From NCBI GenBank assembly GCA_017398805.1, contig JAFQEZ010000094.1, positions 1 through 63,367 on the forward strand: 63,367 bases of DNA, in the 5' to 3' direction. Shown one piece after another: positions 45,673 to 54,543 of this stretch. Positions within the stretch are counted from its first letter, which is position 1; every line of letters begins with the position of its first letter. The translations under genes and the position numbers were made by a program. The notes below the pieces were generated by a model that worked only from the letters and a program-made list of their open reading frames with translations, was not told where the DNA came from and did not search any database. This DNA is from Bacteroidaceae bacterium (lineage in GTDB: Bacteria; Bacteroidota; Bacteroidia; Bacteroidales; Bacteroidaceae).

Positions 45673-46358
45673 CCCGTGATGATTTTGTTGTATGTCTCTA
45701 TGAGCCAATTCATCTGTTCCTCTCGGGTAAGGTTGCTGTTGTCAAGTTCAAGAGCGTCATCGGCTTTTTTCAGTGGACTCACCTCGCGTGTCTGGTCTAT
45801 ATGATCCCGTTGCTGTACGTTCTCCAGTATCTCGTTATAGTCCGGATTGTCTCCTCTTGCTGCCAATTCGTCATAACGGCGTTGGGCACGTACTTCTGCC
45901 GATGCCGTTACAAATACTTTCATCTCTGCGTCTGGAAATACGGTAGTGCCGATGTCGCGTCCGTCCATTACAATGCCCTTCTGTTTGCCCAGTTCGCGTT
46001 GCTGCTCGACCATGCGCTCGCGTACGAAATCAAGTGCCGCAACCTGACTTACGTGGCGGGATACTTCGATGGTCCGTATCTCATGCTCCACATTGATGCC
46101 GTTGAGCAGAGTCAGGGAGTTTTTGGTTTCCGGATCAGCTGCGAAAGAGATATGTATCTCGTCGAGTCTTTTCTGGAGTTCAGAAGTGTTGATGGTCTCG
46201 CCCTCAATCAACCCGTTCTGCATACAGAAATATGCAACGGCACGATACATTGCACCGCTGTCGAAATATAGGTACCCGATGTTGCGTGCGAGTGCTTTTG
46301 CCATAGTGCTCTTGCCGCATGATGAAAAACCGTCAATGGCTATTATGATTCTTTTCAT
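45666..46358 (-). CDS. cmk: Cytidylate kinase
   Basis: A 230-residue kinase that phosphorylates CMP and dCMP. The P-loop is GFSSCGKST (residues 10-18), with YFDSGAMYRAV for nucleotide binding and VMDGRDIGTTVFPDA. The frame is open 19 codons further upstream, but the family starts at the strand just before the P-loop (MKRIIIAIDG), so 46358 is chosen; a promoter lies at 46488. It is the first gene of cmk-ispH-pfkA. Confidence 0.95.
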   Translation of the reverse strand: MKRIIIAIDGFSSCGKSTMAKALARNIGYLYFDSGAMYRAVAYFCMQNGLIEGETINTSELQKRLDEIHISFAADPETKNSLTLLNGINVEHEIRTIEVSRHVSQVAALDFVRERMVEQQRELGKQKGIVMDGRDIGTTVFPDAEMKVFVTASAEVRAQRRYDELAARGDNPDYNEILENVQQRDHIDQTREVSPLKKADDALELDNSNLTREEQMNWLIETYNKIITGC

Positions 46359-46487
46359 TATTAAGAAGCGATTTAAATGATTAATATATATGTAGAAGCT
46401 GCGCTCGCTTTTCAATTTGTAAGTAACTTACATTGCGTGATATAAATTCAAACAACTTCCAATACTTTCTTTAACCTTGTAAAGGTA

Positions 46488-46495
46488 CAAAGTTA
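46488..46495 (-). promoter_or_regulatory. -7 promoter element for cmk-ispH-pfkA
   Basis: TAACTTTG on the minus strand is a perfect -7 match. Overlapping the predicted transcription start is an inverted repeat ACCTT-GTA-AAGGT (46474-46486), which may be an operator. Confidence 0.5.
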
Positions 46496-46551
46496 TTGTG
46501 AATAATGAAAAGTTAATGGGATTTTTTTAGGATAAGGCTGCAGTTTCCTTT

Positions 46552-47538
46552 TTAAAGGGTGTATGACAGGTTGAATATGAGCGATGATGACGAAACGTGC
46601 AACTTGCTGTATGAGACTCCGAATCTGATTTTCTTGATGTTGAGTCCGGCACCGGCTGTCAGTCCATCCCATTTGTTGCCATCTGTAGAGAGCTCCTTGC
46701 CTATGCGGTAGTTGTATCCCAATGATACGTTGAAGTTTTTTCCTATGAGTACATCTGCTCCTATTGTGATGTGTTTCATCAACAACTCTCCGAAACTGTC
46801 CTCACTGCCGTCGGCATTGTAGAAATCATCCTTGTCCCATTTGTGCAGGTTGCTTAAGGTGGCTGATATGAATACGGGGGCATGGGCAAGCCGTTTTGTT
46901 ATACCCATCTGAAAATCCATCGGCATCTTCTCATGTTTCTCTTCAAAGGCCTTTATCTGTCCGCCCAGATTCTTTGCTGCAAAAGAAATGGAGAGTTCAC
47001 TGTCTGGGTCATAATAGTTAAGGCCAAGGTCAACACCGACTGCGAACGAACTCATGCTTTCATATTTTGAATATATGAAATTCCCTGTGACACCACCGCT
47101 CCATCTGTCGCTGAGCAGATAGGCGTACATTACGGACATCTCAATATCCTTTGCACTGAAAGAACCTGTATGTATATTGTCTTCTGTGTATCCCTCGAAA
47201 TCACCGTAGTCAATGTAACGTATGGCCGCAGCTCCGGTAGAACGCTCGCCAAAAGCCCTGTTGAACATGGCTCCGGCAATCTTGCTGTCACTCATGTATG
47301 TCATGTATGTTAGGTTTGCGGTCATATCAGATACGTTCACCAGCAGCGCTGGGTTATGCAGGGCCAATGTCAGGTCGTCATCTATTATGCTGATGTTGTT
47401 TCCGCCATTGGCTGCAACTCGTGAAGAGTAGGGAATCCTCAATATCGTATAGGCATTCTCGCCTCCCTGCCCGGCTGCATTAAGCGGTATTATTATAAGG
47501 AATAGATACAATAGTATTCTTATTGTTTTCTTGCTCAT
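46552..47538 (-). CDS. porQ: PorQ-like outer-membrane beta-barrel protein
   Basis: A 328-residue outer-membrane protein with a signal peptide ending near residue 23 (AAGQ). The sequence (YTILRIPYSSRVAANGGNNISIIDDDLTLALHNPALL) and the alternating beta-strand pattern to a terminal FNLSYTL fit the FadL/PorV-like fold of PorQ from type IX secretion. It sits upstream of cmk as in other Bacteroidales. Whether it works in type IX secretion here is open, as no other core component is in the window except the Plug-like protein. Confidence 0.85.
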   Translation of the reverse strand: MSKKTIRILLYLFLIIIPLNAAGQGGENAYTILRIPYSSRVAANGGNNISIIDDDLTLALHNPALLVNVSDMTANLTYMTYMSDSKIAGAMFNRAFGERSTGAAAIRYIDYGDFEGYTEDNIHTGSFSAKDIEMSVMYAYLLSDRWSGGVTGNFIYSKYESMSSFAVGVDLGLNYYDPDSELSISFAAKNLGGQIKAFEEKHEKMPMDFQMGITKRLAHAPVFISATLSNLHKWDKDDFYNADGSEDSFGELLMKHITIGADVLIGKNFNVSLGYNYRIGKELSTDGNKWDGLTAGAGLNIKKIRFGVSYSKLHVSSSSLIFNLSYTL

Positions 47539-47569
47539 CGTTTCAAATATTGGTATTTGTCAACTGTAT

Positions 47570-47600
47570 GTGACTTTTAATGTCACTTAATGCGAAGGTA
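47570..47600 (-). promoter_or_regulatory. porQ promoter -7 element and leader inverted repeat
   Basis: TACCTTCG on the minus strand at 47593-47600 is the -7 element (one mismatch). Just downstream, GTGAC-TTTTAAT-GTCAC (47570-47586) forms a 5-bp inverted repeat over the predicted transcription start, a possible operator. Confidence 0.4.
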
Positions 47601-47731
47601 ATGTTTTTTTTGTTATTTTTGCGTTGTATTTGCAAAATGCTTTTTTGTTTGTAATGTATAACGGAAAAAAAGCCGTTTTATGCGGAGTTGTACAATTTAA
47701 AGTGCATTAAAATAAAAAAAGATTGTTTTAA

Positions 47732-47763
47732 TTGTGCAGATTTAAAAATATTGTTTACTTTTG
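47732..47763 (+). promoter_or_regulatory. tonB promoter
   Basis: TTG at 47732-47734 and TACTTTTG at 47756-47763, spacing 21 bp; ATG follows 29 bp later. Confidence 0.65.
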
Positions 47764-47792
47764 CCCATTAGAAAATAAATACCTTTATAATA

Positions 47793-48539
47793 ATGGATAC
47801 AGAGAAGAATAATCCTTACAAGGGAGGTGAGCACATTGAACAGAAGAAAAGTGCTGGAGCAAACATTGAGAAACGCAAGGTTGCGGGTTTGCTTATAGGT
47901 TTCATTTTTGTCTTTGCTCTGCTTTATGTTGCATTGGAGTACACTACCTTTGAACATAAGAAAGCACAGCAGGCTATTGAGAATAATGCGCCTGTGATTC
48001 AGGATTCTACGCCAAAAATGTTCCGTATATATAAGCCGCCAGTACAACAGCAGCCGCAGGAGAAGAAGACTACTGAAATTGACAAGAAGATTAAAATTCT
48101 TGACGAGACTTCAGAAGAAGAAGAGTCTGACTTGATTGCTCCGGAGGATATGGGTGCGGAAGACTTCGTTGAAGTTGAATATACCGGTGATATTCAGGTT
48201 GAGGAAGAGGTTGAAGAAGAGGAAATCTTTGTGGCTGTGCAGCAACAGGCTTCTTTCCCGGGAGGTTTGCAGAAGATGTATGACTTCGTAAGAGATAATC
48301 TTAAATATCCTGCAGTTTCACGTAATAATAATTCGCAAGGAACAACACACTTAAGATTTGTGGTGCGTAAGGACGGAAGAATTGATCAGGTTACAATTCT
48401 TAAATCTTCGGGTGACGCATTCCTTGACCAAGAGGCTGTACGTGTAGTTAGTTTAATGCCTAGTTGGACACCGGCACAGCAGAATGGTAGAAGTGTTTCC
48501 AGTTGGTTTACATTGCCGATTAAGTTTACATTGCAGTAA
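47793..48539 (+). CDS. tonB: TonB family energy-transducing protein
   Basis: A 248-residue TonB protein that carries proton-motive energy from ExbBD to outer-membrane transporters such as the SusC protein at 31760. One membrane helix (about 30-48), then a periplasmic linker that is acid-rich (EEEESD, EEEVEEEEIF) rather than only Pro-rich, and a TonB_C domain (about 150-248; FPGGLQKMYDFVRDNLKYP, LRFVVRKDGRIDQVTILKSSG). No exbBD in the window. Confidence 0.93.
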   Translation: MDTEKNNPYKGGEHIEQKKSAGANIEKRKVAGLLIGFIFVFALLYVALEYTTFEHKKAQQAIENNAPVIQDSTPKMFRIYKPPVQQQPQEKKTTEIDKKIKILDETSEEEESDLIAPEDMGAEDFVEVEYTGDIQVEEEVEEEEIFVAVQQQASFPGGLQKMYDFVRDNLKYPAVSRNNNSQGTTHLRFVVRKDGRIDQVTILKSSGDAFLDQEAVRVVSLMPSWTPAQQNGRSVSSWFTLPIKFTLQ

Positions 48540-48553
48540 GAAACATAATATAT

Positions 48554-48584
48554 AAAGAGGCTGTGTTTGCAGCCTCTTTTTTTC
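48554..48584 (+). terminator. Terminator after tonB
   Basis: AAAGAGGCTG (48554-48563) and CAGCCTCTTT (48570-48579), perfect 10-bp stem, 6-nt loop, then a T-run. Confidence 0.85.
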
Positions 48585-48645
48585 TGTTTAAATAAAGGGC
48601 TCTGCGCGGTAGTGCCCGGATGTCTCACTAAAAACAATAGATACT

Positions 48646-49620
48646 ATGTATAGTCCAGAGGAGTTGCGTATAATGGTGGATTCGTTTATCGAAAATCTTG
48701 CATTTGAGAGAGAACCTCAAGATTTGTATTCGCCGATAAGATATACAATCTCACAAGGCGGAAAACGTGTTCGTCCGGTCCTCTTTCTTATGGCATATAA
48801 TATATATAAGGAGGATGTGGACGCGGCGCTTTATCCAGCGGTGGCGATGGAGACATACCATAACTACACATTGATTCATGACGATGTCATGGATCGTGCA
48901 GATATAAGGCGAGGAGAGCCTACAGTATGCGCAAAATGGGGTGATACACCGGCAATACTTTCGGGTGATACTATGCTTGTCCTTGCTTATGAGTTCTTCT
49001 CGCACCTGCCGGCCGATAAGTTACCTTCTATGTTGGCTCTTTTTACAGAGACTGCAAAGGAGATTGGTGAGGGGCAGCAGTATGATCTTGATTTTGAAAA
49101 ACGTGACGATGTTACCGAGGAGGAGTATATGAATATGATACGTCTCAAGACATCTGTACTGTTGGCGGCTTCGCTGAAGTTGGGTGCAATGCTTGCAGGA
49201 GCACCTGCGGAGGACCAGGAGGCTCTTTATCGTTTCGGTGAGAAGATAGGACTTGCTTTCCAGTTGCAGGATGATCTGCTCGATGTATATGCCGACCAAT
49301 CTCTCTTCGGAAAAAAAATAGGTGGTGATATTTGCTGTAACAAAAAGACTTTCCTGCTTATAACAGCATTGAACAACGCATCTGAAGAGCAGCTTACCGC
49401 AATGAAAGCATGGATGGAAAAAGAGGATTTCGATTCAGCTGAAAAGATTGCCTACTTTACTTCGGTGTATGATTCTCTTGGAGTGCGTGCAGTATGCGAA
49501 AAACGTATCAAGGAACTTTTCGAGGAGTGTGACGGATATATCTCGCGTCTTTCTGTCCCTGAAGAGAAAAAGACGGCTCTCGTGGCTTTTGCCGATACTT
49601 TGTTGAATAGAAATCGTTGA
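48646..49620 (+). CDS. Polyprenyl diphosphate synthase
   Basis: A 324-residue trans-isoprenyl diphosphate synthase that condenses IPP with allylic diphosphates. The first Asp-rich motif is DDVMD (79-83, in LIHDDVMDRADIRRG), the second DDLLD (209-213); GGKRVRP at 38-44 binds substrate. Two residues between aspartates in the first motif fit the type used for farnesyl or geranylgeranyl products; the exact chain length is not certain. It starts a close run with the next two genes (3-bp gap and 8-bp overlap). Confidence 0.92.
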   Translation: MYSPEELRIMVDSFIENLAFEREPQDLYSPIRYTISQGGKRVRPVLFLMAYNIYKEDVDAALYPAVAMETYHNYTLIHDDVMDRADIRRGEPTVCAKWGDTPAILSGDTMLVLAYEFFSHLPADKLPSMLALFTETAKEIGEGQQYDLDFEKRDDVTEEEYMNMIRLKTSVLLAASLKLGAMLAGAPAEDQEALYRFGEKIGLAFQLQDDLLDVYADQSLFGKKIGGDICCNKKTFLLITALNNASEEQLTAMKAWMEKEDFDSAEKIAYFTSVYDSLGVRAVCEKRIKELFEECDGYISRLSVPEEKKTALVAFADTLLNRNR

Positions 49621-49623
49621 ATA

Positions 49624-50343
49624 ATGCCGTACAGACGTTTGCCAAATACCGATCAGGCAAGGATACGTGCTTTGAGAATGGCAGTAGAGAGCAGCGTTGA
49701 AAATGGTGTTTTCACGAATGTCCTTTCACACAACACGTACCATAAAGCCAAGGAGTTCCTGCAGAAATTCTCGGCTGAGGTCGCTGTATATAAAAGGTGC
49801 GTCCAAGAACAATCTTCAAAGAGAGGGAACGAAAAATATGAGGCTGCTTTAAAGAAGGCGAGAATGTATGTATCTCATTTCATACAAGTACTTAGCATGT
49901 CGATAGTAAGAGGTGAGATAGCACGTCCCAAAAGAGCCTATTATTCCCTTCCTGTAGAAGAAGATACGGTCCCGAATCTTTTCTCCGAAGCATCTGTGCT
50001 TGAATGGGGACAGAAGATAATGGAGGGTGAACAGAAGAGGCAGAGTGAAGGCGGTGTGCCTATTTATAACCCCACCATGGGACGTGTTTCTGTAGTCTAC
50101 GAGATGTTCAAGGAGATGTATGACAGGCAGCAGGCTCTCCAGCAACGCACCAATGATGCGCTTAGGAATATTTCGGATATGCGCTATGAGGCAGATGAGA
50201 TAATATTTGAAGCATGGAGTGAGATTGAGGCTGCTTTTTCCGTATTTAAGGGTGAAGCAAGACTCAAACATTGTGCACGTTACGGTGTGATATATTATGA
50301 CCGTCCCGACCGGAAAAGAAAGAAGGAGGCTTCTGATGATTGA
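49624..50343 (+). CDS. Conserved hypothetical protein
   Basis: A 239-residue soluble protein I do not recognise. It is rich in helix-forming, charged sequence, with no signal peptide or membrane segment; residues 150-200 (VVYEMFKEMYDRQQALQQRTNDALRNISDMRYEADE, shown here in two parts of a likely coiled coil: 150-165 and 166-195) look coiled-coil. The tail is basic (DRPDRKRKKEA). It is packed between the polyprenyl synthase (3 bp) and tatD (8-bp overlap), so it is expressed with them. No function is claimed. Confidence 0.7.
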   Translation: MPYRRLPNTDQARIRALRMAVESSVENGVFTNVLSHNTYHKAKEFLQKFSAEVAVYKRCVQEQSSKRGNEKYEAALKKARMYVSHFIQVLSMSIVRGEIARPKRAYYSLPVEEDTVPNLFSEASVLEWGQKIMEGEQKRQSEGGVPIYNPTMGRVSVVYEMFKEMYDRQQALQQRTNDALRNISDMRYEADEIIFEAWSEIEAAFSVFKGEARLKHCARYGVIYYDRPDRKRKKEASDD

Positions 50344-51118
50344 GTTTGTCGATACCCATACGCATCTGTTCTGCGAGGAGTTCCTTGAAGACAGGGAAGA
50401 TGCTGTACAGCGCGCTCTCGAAGCCGGTGTACGTACTCTGTGCTTGCCGTGCATTACTGAGGATTCAATACCATTGATGAAGGATATGTGCATGCAATAT
50501 CCCGAAGTGTGCCATGCGATGATAGGTCTTCATCCTACAGAAATCGATGATGATTTTGAGTCTGTGCTCGCGCGCATGTATGATGAACTGAAAAAAAACA
50601 GGGATTATATTGCAGTGGGAGAAGTGGGGCTCGACCTCTATTGGGACACTACACGCAAAAAGGATCAGATAAAGGCTTTTGAAACCCAAATCGGGTGGGC
50701 TAATGAAATGAAACTGCCTCTCGCAATACATTCAAGGAATGCTTTTGACGAACTATATTCCATAATGGACTCCCATCGTTCCGAAGGTTTGTCCGGTGTC
50801 TTCCATTGCTTTTCCGGCAGTGAGGATGAGGCTAAGAAACTGCTTTCGTTCGATGGATTTTTCCTGGGAATAGGAGGCGTGGTTACATATAAGAAATCGG
50901 AATTGCCACAACTGCTTGCATCGGTTCCGCTTGAAAGGGTAGTACTTGAAACAGATTCTCCATATCTTGCCCCTGTACCCAAACGCGGAAAAAGGAACGA
51001 GAGTTCATATATACCTTTCATAGCACAGAAATTGGCCGAGATATATGCTTGTCCCGTGGAGTATATCGCTGAGGTGACGACTGCAAATGCCCGTGCTCTT
51101 TTCAAAAAGATTATGTAA
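50336..51118 (+). CDS. tatD: TatD family metal-dependent hydrolase
   Basis: A 260-residue TIM-barrel metal-dependent hydrolase (DNase/deaminase type). Ligands: FVDTHTH (HxH at residues 8 and 10), GEVGLDLYWD (metal Glu), AIHSRNA, HCFSGS, and ETDSPYLAP (metal Asp). Members have 3'-5' DNase activity. The start ATG at 50336 overlaps the previous gene by 8 bp and has a purine-rich AAGGAGG just before it, unusual in this genome; a frame extension to 50297 is not needed. Confidence 0.92.
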   Translation: MIEFVDTHTHLFCEEFLEDREDAVQRALEAGVRTLCLPCITEDSIPLMKDMCMQYPEVCHAMIGLHPTEIDDDFESVLARMYDELKKNRDYIAVGEVGLDLYWDTTRKKDQIKAFETQIGWANEMKLPLAIHSRNAFDELYSIMDSHRSEGLSGVFHCFSGSEDEAKKLLSFDGFFLGIGGVVTYKKSELPQLLASVPLERVVLETDSPYLAPVPKRGKRNESSYIPFIAQKLAEIYACPVEYIAEVTTANARALFKKIM

Positions 51119-51119
51119 A

Positions 51120-52187
51120 ATGGAATTTCAAAGGATTGATATATTTGACAGGAATGACAGGACTCTGCTTATTGCAGGACCCTGCAGTGCAGAGAGTGAG
51201 GAGCAACTTCTTGCGGTGGCTTCTGTATTGTCTAAGCAAAAGATATCACTCTTCCGTGCCGGAATCTGGAAACCACGTACCCGTCCGGGGTGTTTCGAAG
51301 GCGTGGGTAAGAAAGGATTGCCATGGCTACGGAGAGTCAAGGATGAATTTTCAATCCCAATCTCAACGGAGGTGGCAACAGCAGAACATGTAGAACTTGC
51401 TTTGGCAGCAGGGGTGGATGTGCTCTGGATTGGTGCACGTACCACCGCAAATCCTTTTGCAGTTCAGGAGATTGCCGAAGCTTTGCGTGGATGCGATGTA
51501 CCTGTGCTTGTCAAGAATCCGGTTAATCCTGACATAGAGCTTTGGATAGGTGCCCTTGAACGTCTTTATAATGCAGGTGTAGTCCGTCTTGGAGCAATAC
51601 ACCGTGGTTTCTCTTCATATGGTGAAAAATATTTCAGGAATGCACCGCAGTGGCAGTTGCCTATGGAACTGCATCGTCGTATGCCAGATCTTCCGCTTAT
51701 ATGCGACCCCAGTCACATGGGAGGTAAGCGTGAACTGGTAGGCTTTTTGGCACAACAGGCACTTGACCTTAATTTCGATGGTCTGATGATTGAGACCCAT
51801 TGTAATCCTGTATGTGCTTTGAGCGATGCGCGTCAGCAGGTGACTCCAGATGAACTTGCCCTTATAATGGATCGTCTTGTGCATCGTTCGATAGATGTGG
51901 ATGCAACAGATTTTATTTCGTACCGTAAAAGAATAGATGAGATTGATGAGGCTATAATGGAATTGCTTGTCAAGCGTATGCAGGTTGCCCGCGAGATTGC
52001 TGAGGTGAAGCGTGAAAAAGGACATGCTGTGTTCCAACCTTGCCGATATAATGGCACCATGCAACGGTATGCCGAGTTTTGCGAGAAAGGCAAGCTTGAT
52101 GCGGATGCTATAAAATCTATTTTTGAGGCGATTCACTCCGAAAGTATCCGCCAGCAGTTGTGCATAGTGAATGACAATAAAGAGTAG
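51120..52187 (+). CDS. Bifunctional DAHP synthase / chorismate mutase
   Basis: A 355-residue fusion for aromatic amino-acid synthesis. Residues about 1-260 form a DAHP synthase of the KDO8P-like (AroQ-fused) type: IAGPCSAES, GIWKPRTRPGCFEG, and DPSHMGGKRE. Residues about 265-350 form an AroQ-type chorismate mutase helix bundle (YRKRIDEIDEAIMELLVKRMQVAREIAEVK, residues about 268-297). The mutase part may also mediate feedback control. Start at 51120, 2 bp after the tatD stop, is the first Met of the recognisable domain; the frame reaches 51087. Confidence 0.93.
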   Translation: MEFQRIDIFDRNDRTLLIAGPCSAESEEQLLAVASVLSKQKISLFRAGIWKPRTRPGCFEGVGKKGLPWLRRVKDEFSIPISTEVATAEHVELALAAGVDVLWIGARTTANPFAVQEIAEALRGCDVPVLVKNPVNPDIELWIGALERLYNAGVVRLGAIHRGFSSYGEKYFRNAPQWQLPMELHRRMPDLPLICDPSHMGGKRELVGFLAQQALDLNFDGLMIETHCNPVCALSDARQQVTPDELALIMDRLVHRSIDVDATDFISYRKRIDEIDEAIMELLVKRMQVAREIAEVKREKGHAVFQPCRYNGTMQRYAEFCEKGKLDADAIKSIFEAIHSESIRQQLCIVNDNKE

Positions 52188-52190
52188 CAG

Positions 52191-53345
52191 ATGAACAACT
52201 CTCGCAAAATATCCGGGTTGCTTTTTCTTTTTTGTTTTTTGATGTCAATTGTTCTTGCGCTCTTTCTTTCTTTTGCAAGTGACACTGCTTCTGAAAAGAA
52301 AATTGAAGGAAAACCATTGCCGATGGAACATTCTACACTTCTCTCTTTTTATGATTGCGACGGATACTCTGTTGTTGATGTCAAGAATCCGTGGGGTGAG
52401 GAGCTTCTCCGTCGATACGTACTTGTTCCCAAAGATAGTGAACTCCCCGAAGGTCTTCCCGATGGCGTGTTGTTGCGAACCCCTCTTGATAGGGTGGTGG
52501 TCTTCTCCGGTGTTCATGTTGCCTTGCTTGAGGAACTTGGTGTGGGAGAGTCTATTGTCGGTGTCTGCGATGCGCAGTATATATATTCCGGAATCACTTC
52601 CGGCGGATTGAGGGACGGCTGTGTAGCAGATTGCGGTTCATCTATTGATGTTGACAGCGAGAGGTTGCTCATGACGGAACCTGATGCGATCTTTGTCCTG
52701 CCGTACGAGAACGGAGGATATGGCAAACTTGAACGTTTCGGTATTCCGCTTGTAGAGTGTGCCGATTATATGGAGAGTTCTCCTCTTGCATGTGCCGAGT
52801 GGATACGCTTTTATGGGCGTTTGGTAGGAAAAGGAAATGAGGCCGATAGCATATTTGCAAGGGTAGAGAAGGAGTATGAGAATCTGGTACAAATGGCAAA
52901 AGGAGTAGAGAAACGTCCGAAACTCCTGTGTGAACTCAAAAGCGCTTCTGCATGGTATGTACCTGGTGGTAACAGCACAATGGGACGGATGTATACAGAT
53001 GCAGGAGCGGAATATGCATTCGCGTCGTATGAAGAATCGGGGTCCGTGCCATTGGCTTTCGAAGTTGTGCTTGACAAGGCTGCCGATGCGGATATATGGC
53101 TTGTAAAGTATAATTCATCGGTAGATATGACCCTCTCGTCAATGCTTGACGAGTATTCGGGATATTCCCATTTCAAGGCTTTCAAGTCCGGTAATGTGTA
53201 TGCGTGCAACAGTGCTGTGAAAAGGCTTTTCGAAGAGCGCTCCTTTCATCCCGAGAAGGTTCTTAAGGAACTTGTGGCATTGTTTCATCCAGAGTTGATG
53301 CCTGACTATAAAATGAGATATTATGAGAAGATGCGTCCGGAATAA
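52191..53345 (+). CDS. ABC-type iron/cobalamin substrate-binding protein
   Basis: A 384-residue exported protein of the helical-backbone (BtuF/FecB, cluster A) binding family. The N-terminus (about 8-30) is a hydrophobic signal or anchor with no convincing lipobox. The body has VVVFSGVHVALLEELGVGESIVGV, DAIFVLPYENG and the C-terminal VLKELVALFHPEL. It delivers a siderophore, heme or corrinoid to the permease that follows. Its 3' end overlaps the permease by 23 bp if the permease starts at 53323. Confidence 0.88.
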   Translation: MNNSRKISGLLFLFCFLMSIVLALFLSFASDTASEKKIEGKPLPMEHSTLLSFYDCDGYSVVDVKNPWGEELLRRYVLVPKDSELPEGLPDGVLLRTPLDRVVVFSGVHVALLEELGVGESIVGVCDAQYIYSGITSGGLRDGCVADCGSSIDVDSERLLMTEPDAIFVLPYENGGYGKLERFGIPLVECADYMESSPLACAEWIRFYGRLVGKGNEADSIFARVEKEYENLVQMAKGVEKRPKLLCELKSASAWYVPGGNSTMGRMYTDAGAEYAFASYEESGSVPLAFEVVLDKAADADIWLVKYNSSVDMTLSSMLDEYSGYSHFKAFKSGNVYACNSAVKRLFEERSFHPEKVLKELVALFHPELMPDYKMRYYEKMRPE

Positions 53346-54342
53346 GGTTATGTTTGCCATGGCAATTGCACTGTCGGTACTGCTTTTTGCCGCTAATATC
53401 TTCTATGGTTCGATAGAGATTCCTGCAGCAGATGTGTGGGAACTCCTTTCTGGTGGAGATAACCGTTGGAGTACGATAGTTATGGATATACGTCTCCCTC
53501 AGGCAGTCACGGCCCTTCTTGCAGGTGCTGCAATCTCTGTTGCAGGTCTGTTGTTGCAGACTCTTTTCAATAATCCTCTTGCCGGTCCCGAAGTGCTTGG
53601 CATAAACAGTGGAGCCGGACTTGGAGTGGCTGTGGTGATGCTGGCTTCGCAGAGTGCTGCCATTACGGCCTCTATAGGTGCAGGTGGATATTTTGCAATA
53701 TTGGCAGGAGCATTCATCGGTGCTCTTCTTGTTATGGCGGTAATACTGCTGCTCTCATCGATGTTGCGCAGCAGACTCTATCTTCTTGTAGCAGGTGTGG
53801 CAATAAGTTATCTTGTCTCATCGGCAATATCGGTGCTCAACTATTTTGCAACCTCCGAGGGTGTCCACTCGTTCGTTGTCTGGGGAATGGGAAGTCTTGG
53901 TTCTGTATCTATGGAGTATCTTCCATTCTTTTCATTTACGATTGGTGCACTTCTTGTTCTTGCACTCATGATGATGAAGCCTTTGAATGCACTTCTTCTC
54001 GGTGATGCCTATGCCACAAATCTTGGAGTGAGCGTTGTGAGGTCAAGGATAATTCTTCTTTGTGCGGCGGGTTTGCTTACAGCTGTTGTCACAGCCTTCT
54101 GCGGTCCAGTGCCTTTTATTGGTCTTGCTGTACCTCATATTGCGAGGCTGCTGCTCAAGAGTGATAATCACCGTCTGTTGTTGCCTTTCTCCATGCTGCT
54201 TGGTGGTGTCGTGCTTCTGCTCTGCAATATAATCTGTCAATTGCCTGGCGAGAGTGGTCTGATGCCACTTGGCGCAATAACTCCCTTAATCGGCGCACCT
54301 GTAATCATCTATGTCATTATAAAGGATAAAAGCGTGAGGTGA
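53323..54342 (+). CDS. FecCD/BtuC family ABC permease
   Basis: A 339-residue multi-spanning importer permease (about nine or ten helices) of the iron-siderophore/cobalamin type. Signatures: DIRLPQAVTALLAGAAISVAG, NPLAGPEVLGINSGAG, and the ATPase-contact loop GPVPFIGLAVPHIARLL. The start at 53323 overlaps the binding protein gene and gives an arginine-rich N-terminus; ATG at 53350 is a possible alternative. No ATP-binding gene follows; the next 200 bp is non-coding, so an ATPase must come from elsewhere. Confidence 0.92.
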   Translation: MRRCVRNKVMFAMAIALSVLLFAANIFYGSIEIPAADVWELLSGGDNRWSTIVMDIRLPQAVTALLAGAAISVAGLLLQTLFNNPLAGPEVLGINSGAGLGVAVVMLASQSAAITASIGAGGYFAILAGAFIGALLVMAVILLLSSMLRSRLYLLVAGVAISYLVSSAISVLNYFATSEGVHSFVVWGMGSLGSVSMEYLPFFSFTIGALLVLALMMMKPLNALLLGDAYATNLGVSVVRSRIILLCAAGLLTAVVTAFCGPVPFIGLAVPHIARLLLKSDNHRLLLPFSMLLGGVVLLLCNIICQLPGESGLMPLGAITPLIGAPVIIYVIIKDKSVR

Positions 54343-54472
54343 TTCTCGCTAAACGAGTGTCGTTGAATATTTGGAGCAAGAAATTACTCTATGGTTATTA
54401 GTGCTCATTTGGGTTAGTCCTTGGTCAGTTGTACTTCTTTTAAGGAAAGTTCGGAAAATTCTTTTCCATTAA

Positions 54473-54504
54473 TTTGGTTTATAGAGTAAACTACTTTATA
54501 TTTG
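54473..54504 (+). promoter_or_regulatory. Promoter for the membrane protein / winged-helix pair
   Basis: TTTG at 54473-54476 and TATATTTG at 54497-54504, spacing 20 bp: full match. Confidence 0.7.
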
Positions 54505-54543
54505 TGGCGGATATCCATGTTATAAAATTAAAAAGTGTCTATT

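Noticed and set aside
45615-46271. 219-residue open frame antisense to ispH and cmk
   Set aside because: It mirrors the codon pattern of cmk on the other strand; the product is Cys/Tyr/Leu-rich with no recognisable domain.
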